A stretch of 64,000 nucleotides of DNA, from assembly GCA_001632425.1 (NCBI GenBank), contig KV425604.1, forward strand, positions 129,993 through 193,992, read 5' to 3'. Origin of the DNA: Neolentinus lepideus HHB14362 ss-1. Taxonomy: Eukaryota > Basidiomycota > Agaricomycetes > Gloeophyllales > Gloeophyllaceae. A model generated the notes under the pieces. That model saw nothing but the letters and a program-made list of their open reading frames with translations. It was not told the origin of the DNA and did not search any database. The translations under genes and the position numbers were made by a program. Shown here in pieces: positions 1 to 11,568 of the stretch (positions are counted from its first letter, which is position 1; the number at the start of each line of letters is the position of its first letter).

Positions 1-1062
1 CGGTCGTGTCCTCTTCACGAGTCGTGGAAAGCGGGGATGAACGCATCGTCGCTGAGCCTGATACATCAGAGCTCGTCAAAGCAGAAAGCGATTTGAGCAG
101 GTTTGCATGCTGCAATTTCAAGGTAGCGATGGTCATTTGAATGCGCTGTTCAGGCGAACGGAAAGATCCCCCAGAAGATGATGATGACATTTGGTCTTCA
201 GATGTGGAGTGACTGGCTATATGCGCCGATATGAATAAGTACAAAAAAAATGCGGTATATGCGCAGGATAACTTGCATTTTTTGAAAAGACCAAACACGT
301 CCTTCGAGTGGTGCTTATTGCTGTGATCCCCCTTGCCTCTAGAGGAACTCGGTCGCCGCTTAGCTGAGTGTTCTTGAATCCATGCTTCATAGGCGTCCTC
401 GAGCTCCTCGATAGTCTAAGGAATCGCGAGTCAATTCGCGTTTCGCGCTATGATGTCGTTTCACGTACATTACCCATTTCTTCAGTGATAAGCCCAGCTT
501 TTGTCAGGTACCCATGAAGTGGCGTATTTCGAGCGACGAAAGATCGCCTGCCTATGGTTCGATCGTCTGCTGTAGAGATGAATTTTCTACGTGATTGTGC
601 CCAGTTAACTCCAGTCTAACATTACTAAATGGTCCTTGCTTACCGGAGTGCAGTCATCCATCTATTCCAATCCTCCCTAGTTAGACATTTAAGATGAAAA
701 GTAGTCCTACTGGAATCGATCGTGATGTAGTTCCGACCAGTTGTGCTTGAAATTGCGGCTGTATGTAATGCAATCTGGTCTCTGACCGGCTTGCCAGGTT
801 CAAAGGAGTAGCAGAGCAGCCCGGACTGGTATAACACGAAATACCGTCGCGCGAAGCCTTTCAGGGAACTAATGTTGTCGCGATTGAGTCTAATCGGACC
901 ATCTTACACACCTTGCATCCGCTTTCTCCGTTTCTTCAAGATCCATCCTTCCTGAATGACATGACCGTTGTCGGCCTTGGGAATCGCGAATGGATGGGAC
1001 TGAGAGGAGTACGCAACTGACGCGCCCACGATAGAGCCGTTCGGGGGACCAGCAGACTGCAT
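1..1062 (-). CDS. Oxysterol-binding protein homologue, Osh3-like (partial; runs off the left edge)
   Basis: The 5' part of a lipid-transfer protein of the OSBP/ORP family, which moves sterols or phosphoinositides at membrane contact sites. Exons at 912-1062 and 644-857 join in frame to form a PH domain. It opens with EGWILKKRRKRMQGFARR and closes with LTREDWNRWMTALR, the usual last helix with its conserved Trp. Further exons lie at about 482-594 (starting KFISTADDRT), about 282-416 (TIEELEDAYEAW), and 1-203. The last is Ser-rich, then helical (IATLKLQHANLLKSL), as in the linker between PH and ligand-binding domains. The sterol-binding domain itself is outside the window. The chosen start is the ATG at 1060-1062, which has an in-frame stop just upstream. 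Osh3 proteins normally carry a GOLD domain before the PH domain; I could not find one, so the N-terminus may be longer. The Osh3 assignment rests on the PH sequence only. Confidence 0.7.
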
Positions 1063-1896
1063 CTGTCGTCAATGACCAAGATGCTTTCTAACAAAGATTG
1101 GTGGTTATCAAAAGACAAGGACCCAGCTTGACACGAAACGAAAGACGATGACGGGTATTGAGGTAAGGCAGTGTATGGACGTTGGTAAGGAGGCGGAAGC
1201 AGGATATGTGGCGCCCAATTCAAGGATCAAAGGGAGCGACGAGGGCGAAGATGTTACAATGACCGTTCGTATAGAATGACTATGCATACATGCTGCTCAA
1301 CACAACGAAGAACACCTCGAGAGCGCTGTGGCGTTTCACCAAATATGGATAGCTGGATGATCACTCTCAGACGCGTCATGGACGCGTTAATTCAGCAGGA
1401 ACGGCGTCGCGACCAAGATGAAACTCTGAGGCCAGCACGCAGAAACAGGACTTACTGCAAACAGAACTCTTATCCGGGTCTGTAACTGTAAACGGGATTG
1501 CGTTCCTCTGCTTACACGGTGGACTTACACAGCGGGTGACTGAGAAATGCTCAGGTCCAAGGGATGATAATCAGTACACATCCACGACGAATTCCGTATG
1601 TTATTGCACACGCTAACCGCCTGTAAACGTGCGGCATCTAGTGAAATGGCTCAGCATTAGGCAGAGCTAGGGAAAGAGTGGGAGGATTTAGGCAAAAGAG
1701 TGGGAGGACTGGCCGGTCCAGCGACGCCCGGAGATGGACGGAGGCGCTCCGGGTGCTTATCTAATGAGCCGGAGCTTCTCTGTAATCCGGGCCGAGAGTG
1801 CATTTCTCAGCAATCTCATCGACATCACACAGGCATCATCTCTCCTCTTAATCCTTACCATCGCCGTCGCTCGCCTCGCACACATCCATTGCAATC
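1063..1896. other. Intergenic region upstream of GND1
   Basis: No convincing gene. The stretch nearest 1063-1270 may hold unrecognised N-terminal exons of the Osh3-like gene on the minus strand. A short direct repeat (AAAGAGTGGGAGGA) occurs at 1673-1686 and again about 22 bp later. The last 100 bp before the GND1 start are pyrimidine-rich. Confidence 0.5.
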
Positions 1897-3813
1897 ATGT
1901 CGGGTGCTACGTATGTATCTGCGCCTAGTTTTTGATGATGAACTCGCTGACATTTGCGCAGTGGAGACATTGGCCTCATCGGCTTGGCTGTCATGGTATG
2001 TAGACGCGACTTTTACTCAGGATCCCAAGGATCTATCTAATAGACGTGCTTCAGGGTCAAAATCTGATCCTTAACATGAATGACAAGGGTTTCAATGTTG
2101 TCTGCTACAATCGGACAACGAGCAAAGTCGACCACTTCCTTGCAAATGAGGCCAAGGGTTAGTGTAGTCCGATATAGAAATGGGTAGCGGTAGTATTAAT
2201 TCAGATCGCAGGCACGAAGATCCAAGGCGCCCACTCCATCCAGGAGCTTTGTGCTAAGCTCAAGCGCCCTCGTAAGATTATCCTGCTCGTCAAGGCTGGA
2301 CCCGCCGTCGACGACTTCATCAAGCAGCTCGAGCCTTACCTCGAGGAGGGTGACATCGTTATTGACGGTGGTAACTCCCACTACCCCGATTCCATTCGCC
2401 GGACCAAGGAGCTCGAGTCCAAGGGTTTACTCTTCGTTGGCTCTGGTGTCTCTGGTGGTGAGGAAGGTGCTCGCTACGGCCCTTCTCTCATGCCCGGTGG
2501 TTCTCCGGCTGCCTGGCCCTCCATTAAAGAGATCTTCCAGAAGGCTGCCGCTCAGGTCAACGGTGAGCCTTGCTGTGACTGGGTCGGTGAGACCGGTGCT
2601 GGTCACTACGTCAAGATGGTCCATAATGGTAAGATACGCGCATATCTTCACTTAAACCTCTCAATTTATTCATAATTGTACTAGGTATCGAGTATGGTGA
2701 CATGCAGCTGATCTCTGAGGTGTACGACATCCTTAAGCGTGGCCTTGGCTTGAGTGAGGATGAGATAGCCGATATCTTCTTCAAGTGGAACACTGGTGTC
2801 CTTGACTCGTTTTTGATTGACATCACTGCCAATATTCTCAAGTTCAAGGATGACGATGGCGAGCCCCTGGTCAGTAAAATTCTTGACCAGGCTGGTCAGA
2901 AGGGTACCGGCAAGTGGACTGCCATCAACGCTTTGGACGCTGGCATGCCAGGTAAAATAACGTTTCATTCGATGAGGTATTATGCTTACTATTGTGCTAG
3001 TCACCCTCATCGGCGAGGCTGTCTTCGCTCGTTGCTTGTCTTCGCTCAAGGCTGAGCGTACGCGAGCATCGAAGGTCATTGCTGGCCCTCAGAAGGAGAC
3101 CTTCCGTGGCGACAAGCAGCAGTTCATCGATGACCTTGAGCAGGCTCTGTACGCCTCCAAGATCATCTCCTACACTCAGGGATTCATGCTCATGAGGGAA
3201 ACTGCCAAGGAGGTGCATCGCTTTATGCCACTTATACTTCTACATCTAATCGGAATTCCTCCAATAGCTCAATTGGAACTTAAACTATGCCGGCATTGCC
3301 CGCATGTGGCGTGGTGGCTGTATCATCAAGGTAAAGGATCCGGTATGAAAGAAGCCCAAGCGAATGCTGAATACGCTTTAGTCCGTCTTCTTGGGTGACA
3401 TTACGTCGGCATACATCAAGACCCCTGACTTGGAGTCGCTCCTGTTCGACGACTTCTTCAACAAGGGTGGGCTACTCCATGCTCCCTTGGCTAACTGTTT
3501 TCATTGTTGACCGAGTACTCTGCCATTCCTAGCCGTCCACAAGGCACAGCCCGGCTGGAGGCGCATCATCGCTCAGGCCGTCCTCTGGGGTATTCCCACG
3601 CCCGCTTTCAGCACCGCTTTGGCCTTCTTCGATGGCTACCGCAGCGAGATCGTCCCCGCCAACCTTCTCCAGGCTCAGCGTGACTACTTCGGTGCCCACA
3701 CCTTCCGTGTCCTGCCCGGCAAGGAGAACGCCAAGCTCAAGGCTGGCGAGGACATCCACATCAACTGGACCGGTCGTGGCGGCAACGTCTCCGCTTCCAG
3801 CTATGTTGCTTAA
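1897..3813 (+). CDS. GND1: 6-phosphogluconate dehydrogenase (decarboxylating)
   Basis: Oxidises 6-phosphogluconate to ribulose 5-phosphate and CO2 with production of NADPH, in the cytosolic pentose phosphate pathway. Nine exons (1897-1910, 1962-1995, 2055-2157, 2212-2628, 2685-2951, 3001-3212, 3268-3330, 3382-3466, 3533-3813) join in frame to 491 residues, the usual length. Visible family features are the N-terminal dinucleotide fold ([14 protein letters not shown]), [31 protein letters not shown], and the active-site helix [18 protein letters not shown] with its catalytic Lys. The C-terminus is [14 protein letters not shown], which closes over the partner subunit in the dimer. The start codon follows GCAATC and the first intron comes after only 14 coding bases. 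The gene is convergent with the ASNSD1-like gene, with 237 bp between the stops. Assignment is secure. Confidence 0.97.
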
Positions 3814-4050
3814 GTGCCGTCTTTTTTCGGGAGCAGGAGCAGAGAAGAGCATTTGTAGATGAATCACGAATAAGCATGTTTCAATAGATTTCATCGCTAA
3901 GGTCCCTGTCTTTGGGATGGATGGCGTGATGTACACTTGCGTGTAGGGTAGGACTACGAAGGAATACAAGAATTGTACATTCGTCTATGTAGGAGCTGTG
4001 GATGCACTGCTCAGGTAGTTGTACTACTATGTTGTCAAGTCCGATGAATA

Positions 4051-6442
4051 TCAGGTGACGCGTGTAACGAGTAGATCGCCTCTGCGTTCGCTCTCCCCGC
4101 CTTCCATCCTCGCTGAATGGCTGCCGAACTGCATAGCCCGCTTCCTCCGAGAGCTGGCCTCTATCAAGCCAAGCTTCCGCGCGGCGAGGCGCAGGAGCAT
4201 CTTATCACCAACCCCTGGTTCTGCTCGTGGATCCATTTTGTAATGGACGGGGAGCTGGGCGACGAAGTTGAGGAAAGTGAGAGAGAGAAAGGGATGACGC
4301 GTCTCTTTCCCGTGTGAGGAGATGACACGGTCATCTCTGCCGAGGTTCCGTGTCGGTATGCGGTCGAGCTCGAGCTGCAACTGTCAAGAGATATGAGAGG
4401 AATAAACAAGTGTGGGGGACAGAAGATATTGGACTGACTTCATTGATCACTGCACTCCAGCCACCGGTGGTGTAAGCAGTTCGGTGCCTACCGTATCCCC
4501 CGAATAACTCGTCCGAGCCGAGTCCGTTCAGGAGAACTTTAGCGGGGCTAGTGTACGGTTCTGGGGGTGCATCTGGGCGTTCTCTCACAATGCCCTTACC
4601 TCTAGACGCGAAGTATAGCGCCATTGCAAGACTCTGTAGTGTCAGTAAGTACTTTTCCACGTGATAGTAATGTAGTCGGGCAGGAGCTTACTAGATCCAT
4701 GACGGTTTGGCTCGGAAACATCAGTGACTCCACCGTCTCCCGAGCTTCTTGGTACTCCTACTTCAGTGAGATCCTGCGGTTACATCTCATTGCGTTGGGA
4801 AAGATATAGGTCCACTGACCTGATACGGGATATTGATCTCGATGAAGTTCCACCTCCGCCCTGGACAAAGCCGCCGCAACTCCTCCGTCTCTTTAAGGCC
4901 GCTGACTCGGTCAGGGACTAACCAAGAGACATCGGAGGATAATTGCTCGTCATTATCCTTCTTCACCTTCTTCCTTTTGTTTGACCCGGCAACATTTCCC
5001 TGGATTTTCCGTGGGTTTTCAAATGCTACATTGAGGAGGTCAATAGGCTCTTCTAGAGGTATGTGTCTGTTGAGAATCAGAATATGTCACTTCAGGCCAA
5101 TGTGGTGTCATACCGATGCGCAAGGAAGGCTAGCACCGTCGAGTCAATCCCTCCGCTGAACAAAACCGCAACGCTGGACTTGTCTTTTGCTTCCCTAGAC
5201 CCAACATTAACCCTGAAATATACCTAATGACCTGCATCTTGCCTTGGCTGAGGGATAGTCTGAACTTGTAGTCTGATGCTGTTGTCCAGTTCGCGAATCA
5301 GGTCATCAATGGCTGCCGAGAGGAAGTCGGGTACAGTGTTCAAGGACGAGAGTAAAAGTGAATTATCCGGAAGGGCGCGATTCACTCTAGAGGGGCTTGC
5401 CTGCGTACACGCATCAGATCATGCCAGTTCAACGATCACCTAGCTCACATATTGGCATATTGCAGTATCGTTTGAAGACCTTGAAATGGGTCTCAGAGCA
5501 GATGGAAACGCTGAAGTCAGCTTTAAGGGGTTTCTTTGGTCAGATTGGCCTATGAGACCACCAGATCTCTTACGTTACTCCCTCCTACTCGCCGTAACGC
5601 AAGGCAGAATAGCGCAGTGGTGTCCAGTTCCTCCAGCTGATATCTAGAGTGATATCCAGCTGAAACGGAGGTAAGTATGAAATGAGGGTTCTGTTCGGTC
5701 GGCCGGTGAATGAGTAGAGATCGCCGTCCTAGAGGATCGCGCGCAAAGAAAATATTCTGAGTAGAATGCTTGGACCTGCATCAGCGACTTAACGGTCACT
5801 CAGGATTCACGGGCCTACTTGGTAAAAGACAAAGGCATAACTAAGGATGCCCAGTTGGTGGAGTGCAGACCAGAACTGATGGGACATGCTCACGGGCCCT
5901 CTATACTGCCGATGCAATCCCTGACTTGATCAGGAGTCCGACAGCCTTGCAACATTTTGTATAATTTACGCCCATCGTTCTCGTGCAGTTGAATCTTACA
6001 GATCATGAGTATCGCAGAGTGGATTGCACCCTTGACGACTCACATCTATTCCATCAAATATCTTTCTTTCGGACATATTCTGAGATCATTTCGGATGATA
6101 GAACGATACAAAGTACAGACTTCTCCATTGAAACATAACACGTCCGACCCATGTCCTGCATGGTGAGGCTGCACTACCGGCTCGTCTCCTCGTAGTCGCA
6201 GCTCTGATGAGAAGAAAGTCAAATCCATTCCATTGCTGTCATCTTCCGGTGAATGAGCGAGGCTGATACACTTCTGAGCATCCGGGCCTGTGCCTTCTTC
6301 AGAATTGTGTTCATTTAGCCAGTCTTAGAATAAACGGACCACGACACGCGTTAGCCGCCTGAAGTTGTACCAAGAGTTTCTTTAGAGGGTCGTCCTGGTG
6401 GTCGGAGATTGGTGCCCTTGCAGAGAATAAAATGCCACACAT
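4051..6442 (-). CDS. ASNSD1: Asparagine synthetase domain-containing protein, ASNSD1 type
   Basis: A two-domain protein related to glutamine-dependent asparagine synthetase. The start at 6442 gives MCGILFSARAP, so Cys2 becomes the N-terminal nucleophile of a class II glutamine amidotransferase domain. RGPDAQ and the motif around DVLCFNGEV follow. The synthetase-like half shows the ATP pyrophosphatase loop SVAVLFSGGIDSTVLA (about 5120-5170), then RRWNFIEINIPYQ, the conserved GLGSDELFGGYGRHR, and near the end RIATRNLGRDD-like and HGKETRHPF segments with a PKRAMQFGS-like block. Resolved exons include 4051-4380, 4439-4633 and 4692-4762. These features match ASNSD1 rather than canonical Asn synthetase, whose biochemical role is less certain. 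It shares a 122-bp divergent promoter with prohibitin. Exons between 4950 and 6000 were not all resolved. Confidence 0.9.
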
Positions 6443-6564
6443 GAAGGAAGTCAGGATAAATGCCGGCGTCGGCGTCTAACGCGTAGCCGCATATTTTCGT
6501 CATTCTGCTTGCTCTCAGCCCGACGGCACAGAGTAGGTTGAGCAGACCTTCCTCCCCGTTATCC
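6443..6564. promoter_or_regulatory. Divergent promoter, ASNSD1 / PHB1
   Basis: Only 122 bp separate the two start codons, so both genes must use one compact bidirectional promoter. I see no clear TATA box. Confidence 0.6.
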
Positions 6565-7841
6565 ATGCAGACTGCGCGACTCATCAACCGTCTCTTGAGT
6601 GAGTGTTGTATCCAAATTCCAGAAGCACGATGAACTGATATCCGCTGCAGTCCCTACGATTGTAGGTGTGAGCGTCCTGAACGCGAGCATCTACGATGTC
6701 CCGGGCGGGTACCAAGCGGTAATGTTCGACAGATTCAATGGTGTCGCAGACAAGGTCTGTACTGGATATTGAGAGCAATGACAACCACCTGACTGTGAAT
6801 ACGACAGGCAAAGCCGGAGGGCACACATTTCCTGGTCCCTTGGCTTCAAAGGGCTATCCTGTACGACTGTCGCATCAAGCCACGGGTACGTCTCATCTAT
6901 ATGTACTACTTTAAACTGCGCTGACTGGCATTCAGAACATCTCCACGACTACTGGGTCAAAGGACCTGCAAATGGTTTCCATCACGCTCCGCGTCCTTTC
7001 CAGACCTGACAAGGAGCACCTTCCCCGCATTTACCAAAGCCTGGGTCTGGACTACGACGAAAGGGTTCTTCCATCTATCGGGAATGAAGTGCTGAAGAGT
7101 ATTGTTGCTCAATTCGATGCTGCTGAGCTCATCACGCAGCGTGAAGTCGTCTCTTCACGGATACGAGAGGACTTATTGCAACGTGCCGGAGAGTTCCACC
7201 TTCAGCTGGAAGATGTCTCAATTACGCATTTGACGTTCGGGAAGGTGAGAAGTTTGTTGTATCCCAATGCATGTAGCTCAGTGCTGATGTTTTCGCTCCC
7301 CAGGAATTCACGCAGGTTGGTGATGTCGGGCTCAGTTCACTGCTGATTCAGAGTTTACTGAGGTCTGCTGTAGGCCGTAGAAGCGAAGCAGATAGCCCAG
7401 CAAGGTATATCGTCCTTCGTAGCTGCGATGACTGAGACGTTAAACACGCTTCTTAGATGCTGAGCGAGCGAGATTCATCGTCGAGAAGGTAGGTTGGTCC
7501 ATCATCTCGTTTAGCGAGATTGCTTCCCCTTCTACATGAAATTATAGAAGGGGAAGCGATCTCTTTTGCAAACAAGTCCGCAGCAGTTGCCGGAGATCTT
7601 GACGCAATGTCTTCTATAGGCGGAGCAAGAGCGCCAGGCTGCTGTGATTCGGGCCGAGGGTGAAGCGCAAGCAGCTTCGACAATCCAGAAGGCTTTGGAC
7701 AAAGCCGGGGAGGCCTTCGTCGCCTTCCGCAAAATTGAGGCCAGCAAGGCCATTGCCCAGTCACTATCCACCAACCGCAACGTCACGTATATTCCGAGCG
7801 GAGGCGGCAACGTTTTACTGAACGTCCCAACGGATAAGTAA
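6565..7841 (+). CDS. PHB1: Prohibitin 1, mitochondrial inner-membrane scaffold
   Basis: Forms ring complexes with prohibitin 2 in the inner mitochondrial membrane, where they stabilise nascent membrane proteins and organise the membrane. Eight exons (6565-6598, 6651-6754, 6808-6885, 6936-7244, 7304-7315, 7374-7404, 7457-7488, 7620-7841) join to 273 residues, the family length. The N-terminus is a short membrane anchor ([15 protein letters not shown]). The SPFH/PHB domain follows, with [53 protein letters not shown] and [15 protein letters not shown]. The C-terminus is a coiled coil ([17 protein letters not shown] and onward). Exon 5 is a 12-nt microexon encoding Glu-Phe-Thr-Gln. The last intron carries a perfect hairpin (separate entry). 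Assignment is secure. Confidence 0.97.
7522..7557. repeat. Perfect 13-bp inverted repeat inside the last PHB1 intron
   Basis: Arms GCTTCCCCTTCTA (7522-7534) and TAGAAGGGGAAGC (7545-7557) are exact reverse complements around a 10-nt loop. The hairpin lies in the 131-nt intron at 7489-7619, which is clearly longer than the gene's other introns (50-60 nt). Confidence 0.9.
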
Positions 7842-8412
7842 GGATGTACGTACAGAGACGGATGATATATTGTCTAGTAATTGAGTGAGATGCAGGGTCG
7901 GGGTTCCTCAGGCTCACGTGTAGCGGGACGTCCGTATTATCACCTTCTCCGCTTTCGTCTAGGTTGCTTAGTACTGAGTATATAAGTGATCAGGTTTAGT
8001 TCGCTAATCCTACTGTCTCTCCTCCCATACTTGTCTGAGAATGTCTTGATGGCATGACTGAGTCAACCACAGTCGAGCATTGCCGCCACGCCGTGGCGCA
8101 GTCGGCGATTGCCGGGAAGGGGGAGAAGATTGCGAATGCAACTTGTCTCTGAATTGCATTGAGCAAGTCGACTTGGTGCTGTTGCATTTTCTGTCTGTTT
8201 TCCTCTTTCTCCGTTTCCTCTGTCTATCTCTGTCTCCTCTTCCTCTCCTCTCCTCTCTCTCCTCTGTCGGACTTGTTTTTTTTCCGTTCAGTCTCCGTTG
8301 CTCTGCAGATATCTGTTTCCTATTGTAATCGCTGTCTATATCGTCCGGCGTCCAAGTTCTCATCAATACACGATATCTCATCTAACAGTTTCCTTCATCT
8401 CTGTCTAAAGTC
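7842..8412. promoter_or_regulatory. Upstream region of the Pub1-like gene with a CT-rich leader
   Basis: A TATATAAG element sits near 7979. It is followed by a strongly pyrimidine-rich tract at about 8180-8330 in the coding strand, typical of promoters or leaders of well-expressed fungal genes. If transcription starts near 8010 the 5' leader would be about 400 nt, unusually long. No gene is seen here. Confidence 0.5.
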
Positions 8413-9891
8413 ATGATGGATATGTCTGGTGGAATGGGCATGGGAGGGTCCGATGCATCCGTAAGTGTTTATACCATCACGTTTCTTGACGTGTCCCCTC
8501 GACAAATTGACTATTACTTGTTTCTTTACATTGAATTTCGGCGCTGGCTTTGGTGGGCGGGATCAGAGACGTGCCCATCTTTATGTCGGCAACTTGAGCC
8601 CTCGGGTTACCGAGTACATGCTCACCGAAATATTCGCCGTCGCGGGCCCCGTCCAGCACGTCAAAATCATCCCAGATCGCAACTATCAGCATGGCGGCCT
8701 TAACTATGGTTTCGTCGAATACATGGATATGCGTGCCGCCGAGACCGCCCTGCAGACCTTGAACGGTCGCAAGATCTTCGATACGGAGATCCGTGTAAAC
8801 TGGGCTTACCAGGGCAACCAAAACAAGGAGGACACCTCCAACCACTACCACGTGTTCGTCGGTGATCTTTCTCCAGAAGTTACCGACGAAGTCCTCGCCA
8901 AAGCCTTTTCCGCTTTCGGCACTCTCTCTGACGCCCGCGTAATGTGGGATATGAACTCGGGCAAGTCTCGTGGCTATGGTTTCCTCGCCTTCCGGGACAA
9001 GACCGACGCCGAGCAGGCCATTGCCACCATGAACGGCGAATGGCTTGGGTCGCGTGCCATCAGGGTCAACTGGGCTAACCAGAAGACTCAGGGTGCGCCT
9101 CCCCGCCCCACTGGCGCTGGCGGTGCTCCGGCGCCCATCAACTTCCAGGGCGGCCCGCTCACGTACGAGTCCGTCGTTGGCCAGACCCCCCAGTACAACT
9201 CCACCGTCTACGTCGGCAACCTCGTGCCATACACGACCCAGGCGGATCTCATCCCGCTCTTCCAGTCGATCGGCTATCTGCAGGAGATCCGGATGCAGGC
9301 TGATCGTGGGTTCGCGTTTGTGAAGCTCGACACGCACGAGCACGCTGCGATGGCCATCATTCAGCTGCAAGGCCAGATGGTTCACGGTCGCCCGATAAAA
9401 TGCAGTTGGGGTAAGGATAGGGCTGACGGAGGCGCGGCCACTCCATTGAGTCCTGTCGCCAGCGCAAGCCCGTACGGCAGTATGGTATGTTCAGTCCCTT
9501 GTGTAGCTTGCATTGCCTTGGCTAATCCCTCGCGCATAGCCGATGTACGGCATGCCCCAGCCCAATACTTACGGGCAGTACGGATATAGCGGGTTCGGCG
9601 CCGCGGGAGGTGCGACTCCTGGAATGCCAACTCCGCAAGGCGGCGCGGCTGGAGCTCTGACTGGAGCTCAGTCCCCAACGGACCCTACGGCTGCTGCGGC
9701 TGCAGCTGGAGCTCAGGGACAATGGCCTGCGGGTGCTGATATGAGCTCTTATTACTCCAATTATTGGGGAGGTATGTGTGACCTGTTTGGTGTGATCTAC
9801 ATGTGCTAAGTCGTGTCTAGGATACTACGGACAACAGGCTGCGGCTGGACAGGCTGGCGCTGCCCCTGGTGGACAACAGGGCGGTGCTTAA
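8413..9891 (+). CDS. PUB1: Three-RRM poly(U)/poly(A)-binding protein, Pub1/TIA-1-like
   Basis: An RNA-binding protein of the Pub1/TIA-1 group, known for binding U-rich mRNA elements, controlling mRNA stability and splicing, and joining stress granules. Four exons (8413-8460, 8567-9484, 9540-9771, 9821-9891) join to 422 residues. RRM1 begins AHLYVGNLSPRVTE, with the RNP1-like strand LNYGFVEY. RRM2 has HVFVGDLSPEVTDE and SRGYGFLAF. RRM3 has TVYVGNLVPYTTQ and the short RNP1 RGFAFVKL, then the WGK motif just after it. This order and the WGK ending are typical of the family. The C-terminal third is Gly/Ala/Gln/Tyr-rich and likely a prion-like low-complexity domain. The N-terminal exon encodes a Met/Gly-rich segment. 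The split start (ATGATG) leaves the initiator ambiguous by one codon. Confidence 0.92.
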
Positions 9892-10227
9892 TTTTATCTT
9901 CTAACATATGCTTGTGCTCTGTAGCTCGCGTACTCACGTAGGCTCGGAATCCGCTTTTTCAATGTTTCACATTATCCCTGCTCGTTCCTGGCAGCCACTG
10001 TATCTTCCGTCAGCGCCATTGTTTCCATGCAACTCTTTCTCCAGTGCACTCTCAAGTATTCTGTTTTCATAACCTGATGAAATAGGTGTTTTATCCCCCC
10101 GTCATTCTAAATCGTTCCGTGTTGGGTTTCGCGCACCGCCACTCTTCTGTTCACAAGAATCAAATTCGCTACTCGTCGCCAATTTTCTCTGTAAATCGCC
10201 GTCCTATATTTATCTGATGTTATATCG

Positions 10228-10233
10228 AATAAA
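10228..10233 (+). terminator. Candidate polyadenylation signal AATAAA for the Pub1-like gene
   Basis: A canonical AATAAA hexamer about 340 nt after the stop codon, in an otherwise AT-rich untranslated stretch (9892-10323) that holds no gene. Confidence 0.45.
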
Positions 10234-10323
10234 TCGGGAAACAATGTTGATACAGCTTGAGACTAGGGATACAAGGAGTGAGGGGTATAGGTTGTATTTG
10301 ACTAAATGTGTTGAAACCATCCA

Positions 10324-11479
10324 TCATAGACGCCGTCCGCCAATGGCAGACCCGCTACTCCCGTCACCTCCATGGCCAGCGTTGTCTATGGGGTAGCATT
10401 CAGCATCATTTCTAAACCACGGGTTGTTCACATACTTGAAAACATGTTGATAAGGCCCTTAGGACCGTTCACTGAACCGCCTGGCGCATAGCCCCCTACA
10501 CCTGCTGTCGCCTCTCCTCCGTTCACAGCAGCGGGCTTTGGGCCGGGAACGCGGGCAATACCCCCGTTCGCATTTCTAGATGCAGCGAGGCCCCCGTCGC
10601 CAGCGTTATCTGGGACCAAAGTTGATGTCTCTGCAGATCCCCTCCTGTTCCAAAGGTATCTACTCACTTGAACCCATGTTGAGAATGGTAGCACCGCAGT
10701 CACCTTCGTTGACTGAACCACCGGAAGCATTGCCTCCTTGCTGCGTGTTGGCCGATCCGCCATTCGTACGCTTTTTCTGCGCCGACCGCCCAAAAGACGG
10801 GCTGAAACTGCTGGCAAGAAAGCACAAGTCAACGTGTCGTCACCAGGTCAAATCACACACTTGTCACCTTGGATTGGACCTCTTCGCGTTGCCGCCATTA
10901 TCTGAACTAACGTAAACGTCCACTGCTAGGCGCGTTACACAATTTACTTACTAAATACACCTAGAGCACCGCCTGCATTATCGACAGGACCTCCGTCTAC
11001 TTGTGCTCCTTCACCAGAAGTGGCTACACCAGCATTAGTGCCGTCGCCTGCGTGTTTTGTGACGAGATGAGGCGTAGAAGCATCGTTAGCAGTAGTGGCA
11101 GGCGAATTGGCCTTGAATGCCTGTTTGGGACGTTTAGCACTAGTCCTCGGCCTAGAAACCCTAGAGGCCCTGGGTCGAACAGTGTAAACATTCATCGTTG
11201 AAAGCGCATATAGGGTACTACTTACGACATAAGCTGATGAGGCGATCCGCCCACCGCCTCACTGGAGTTGGCGATCCCTCCATTACCAGCTTCACTCGAA
11301 AACACGTTCAGGAGCCCAAGGCCCTGGCCAGGAGGACTATTAACTGAACCTCCGCTAGCGTTTCCGCCAGCGGAGGTTGAAGCCGAGCCACCGTCCGGCA
11401 CGGGGAACGGGGCACATGAAACCAAAGTAGGACTAAGGGCAGCGGCGACCAGGCCGAGGGCGATAGTAGATGCGCGCAT
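10324..11479 (-). CDS. Secreted Gly/Asn/Ser-rich repeat protein
   Basis: I do not recognise a named family. The predicted protein is 294 residues from six exons (11226-11479, 10952-11169, 10868-10901, 10668-10810, 10436-10609, 10324-10385), all in frame. It begins with a signal peptide (MRASTIALGLVAAALSPTLVSCA). After that a degenerate module recurs: GGNASGGSVN, a short Gly/Pro stretch, then LLNVFSS, ILNMGS, LGVF or LINMFS, followed by an NNAG or EAGNGG segment. Three of the introns fall at the same place in the module, each splitting the first Asn codon after one base, so the repeats look exon-based. A TATA box lies 82 bp upstream, as expected for a regulated or highly expressed secreted protein. 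The protein is probably extracellular or wall-associated. Function unknown. Confidence 0.8.
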
Positions 11480-11560
11480 AATGACTGAGGGGATAGGCTG
11501 GGCTGGAGAGTGGGGGAGTGGAAGAAAGATGGTTGGTGACAGAAAACGAATATGGACGGG

Positions 11561-11568
11561 CTTTTATA
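11561..11568 (-). promoter_or_regulatory. TATA box (TATAAAAG) of the secreted repeat gene
   Basis: TATAAAAG on the minus strand, 82 bp upstream of the start codon at 11479. A CCAAT motif lies further up near 11697-11706. The remaining intergenic sequence to 11900 shows no gene. Confidence 0.65.

Noticed and set aside
8477..9385. Long minus-strand open frame of 302 codons
   Set aside because: It lies exactly antisense to the RRM exons of the Pub1-like gene and shows no domain; it results from codon bias on the other strand.
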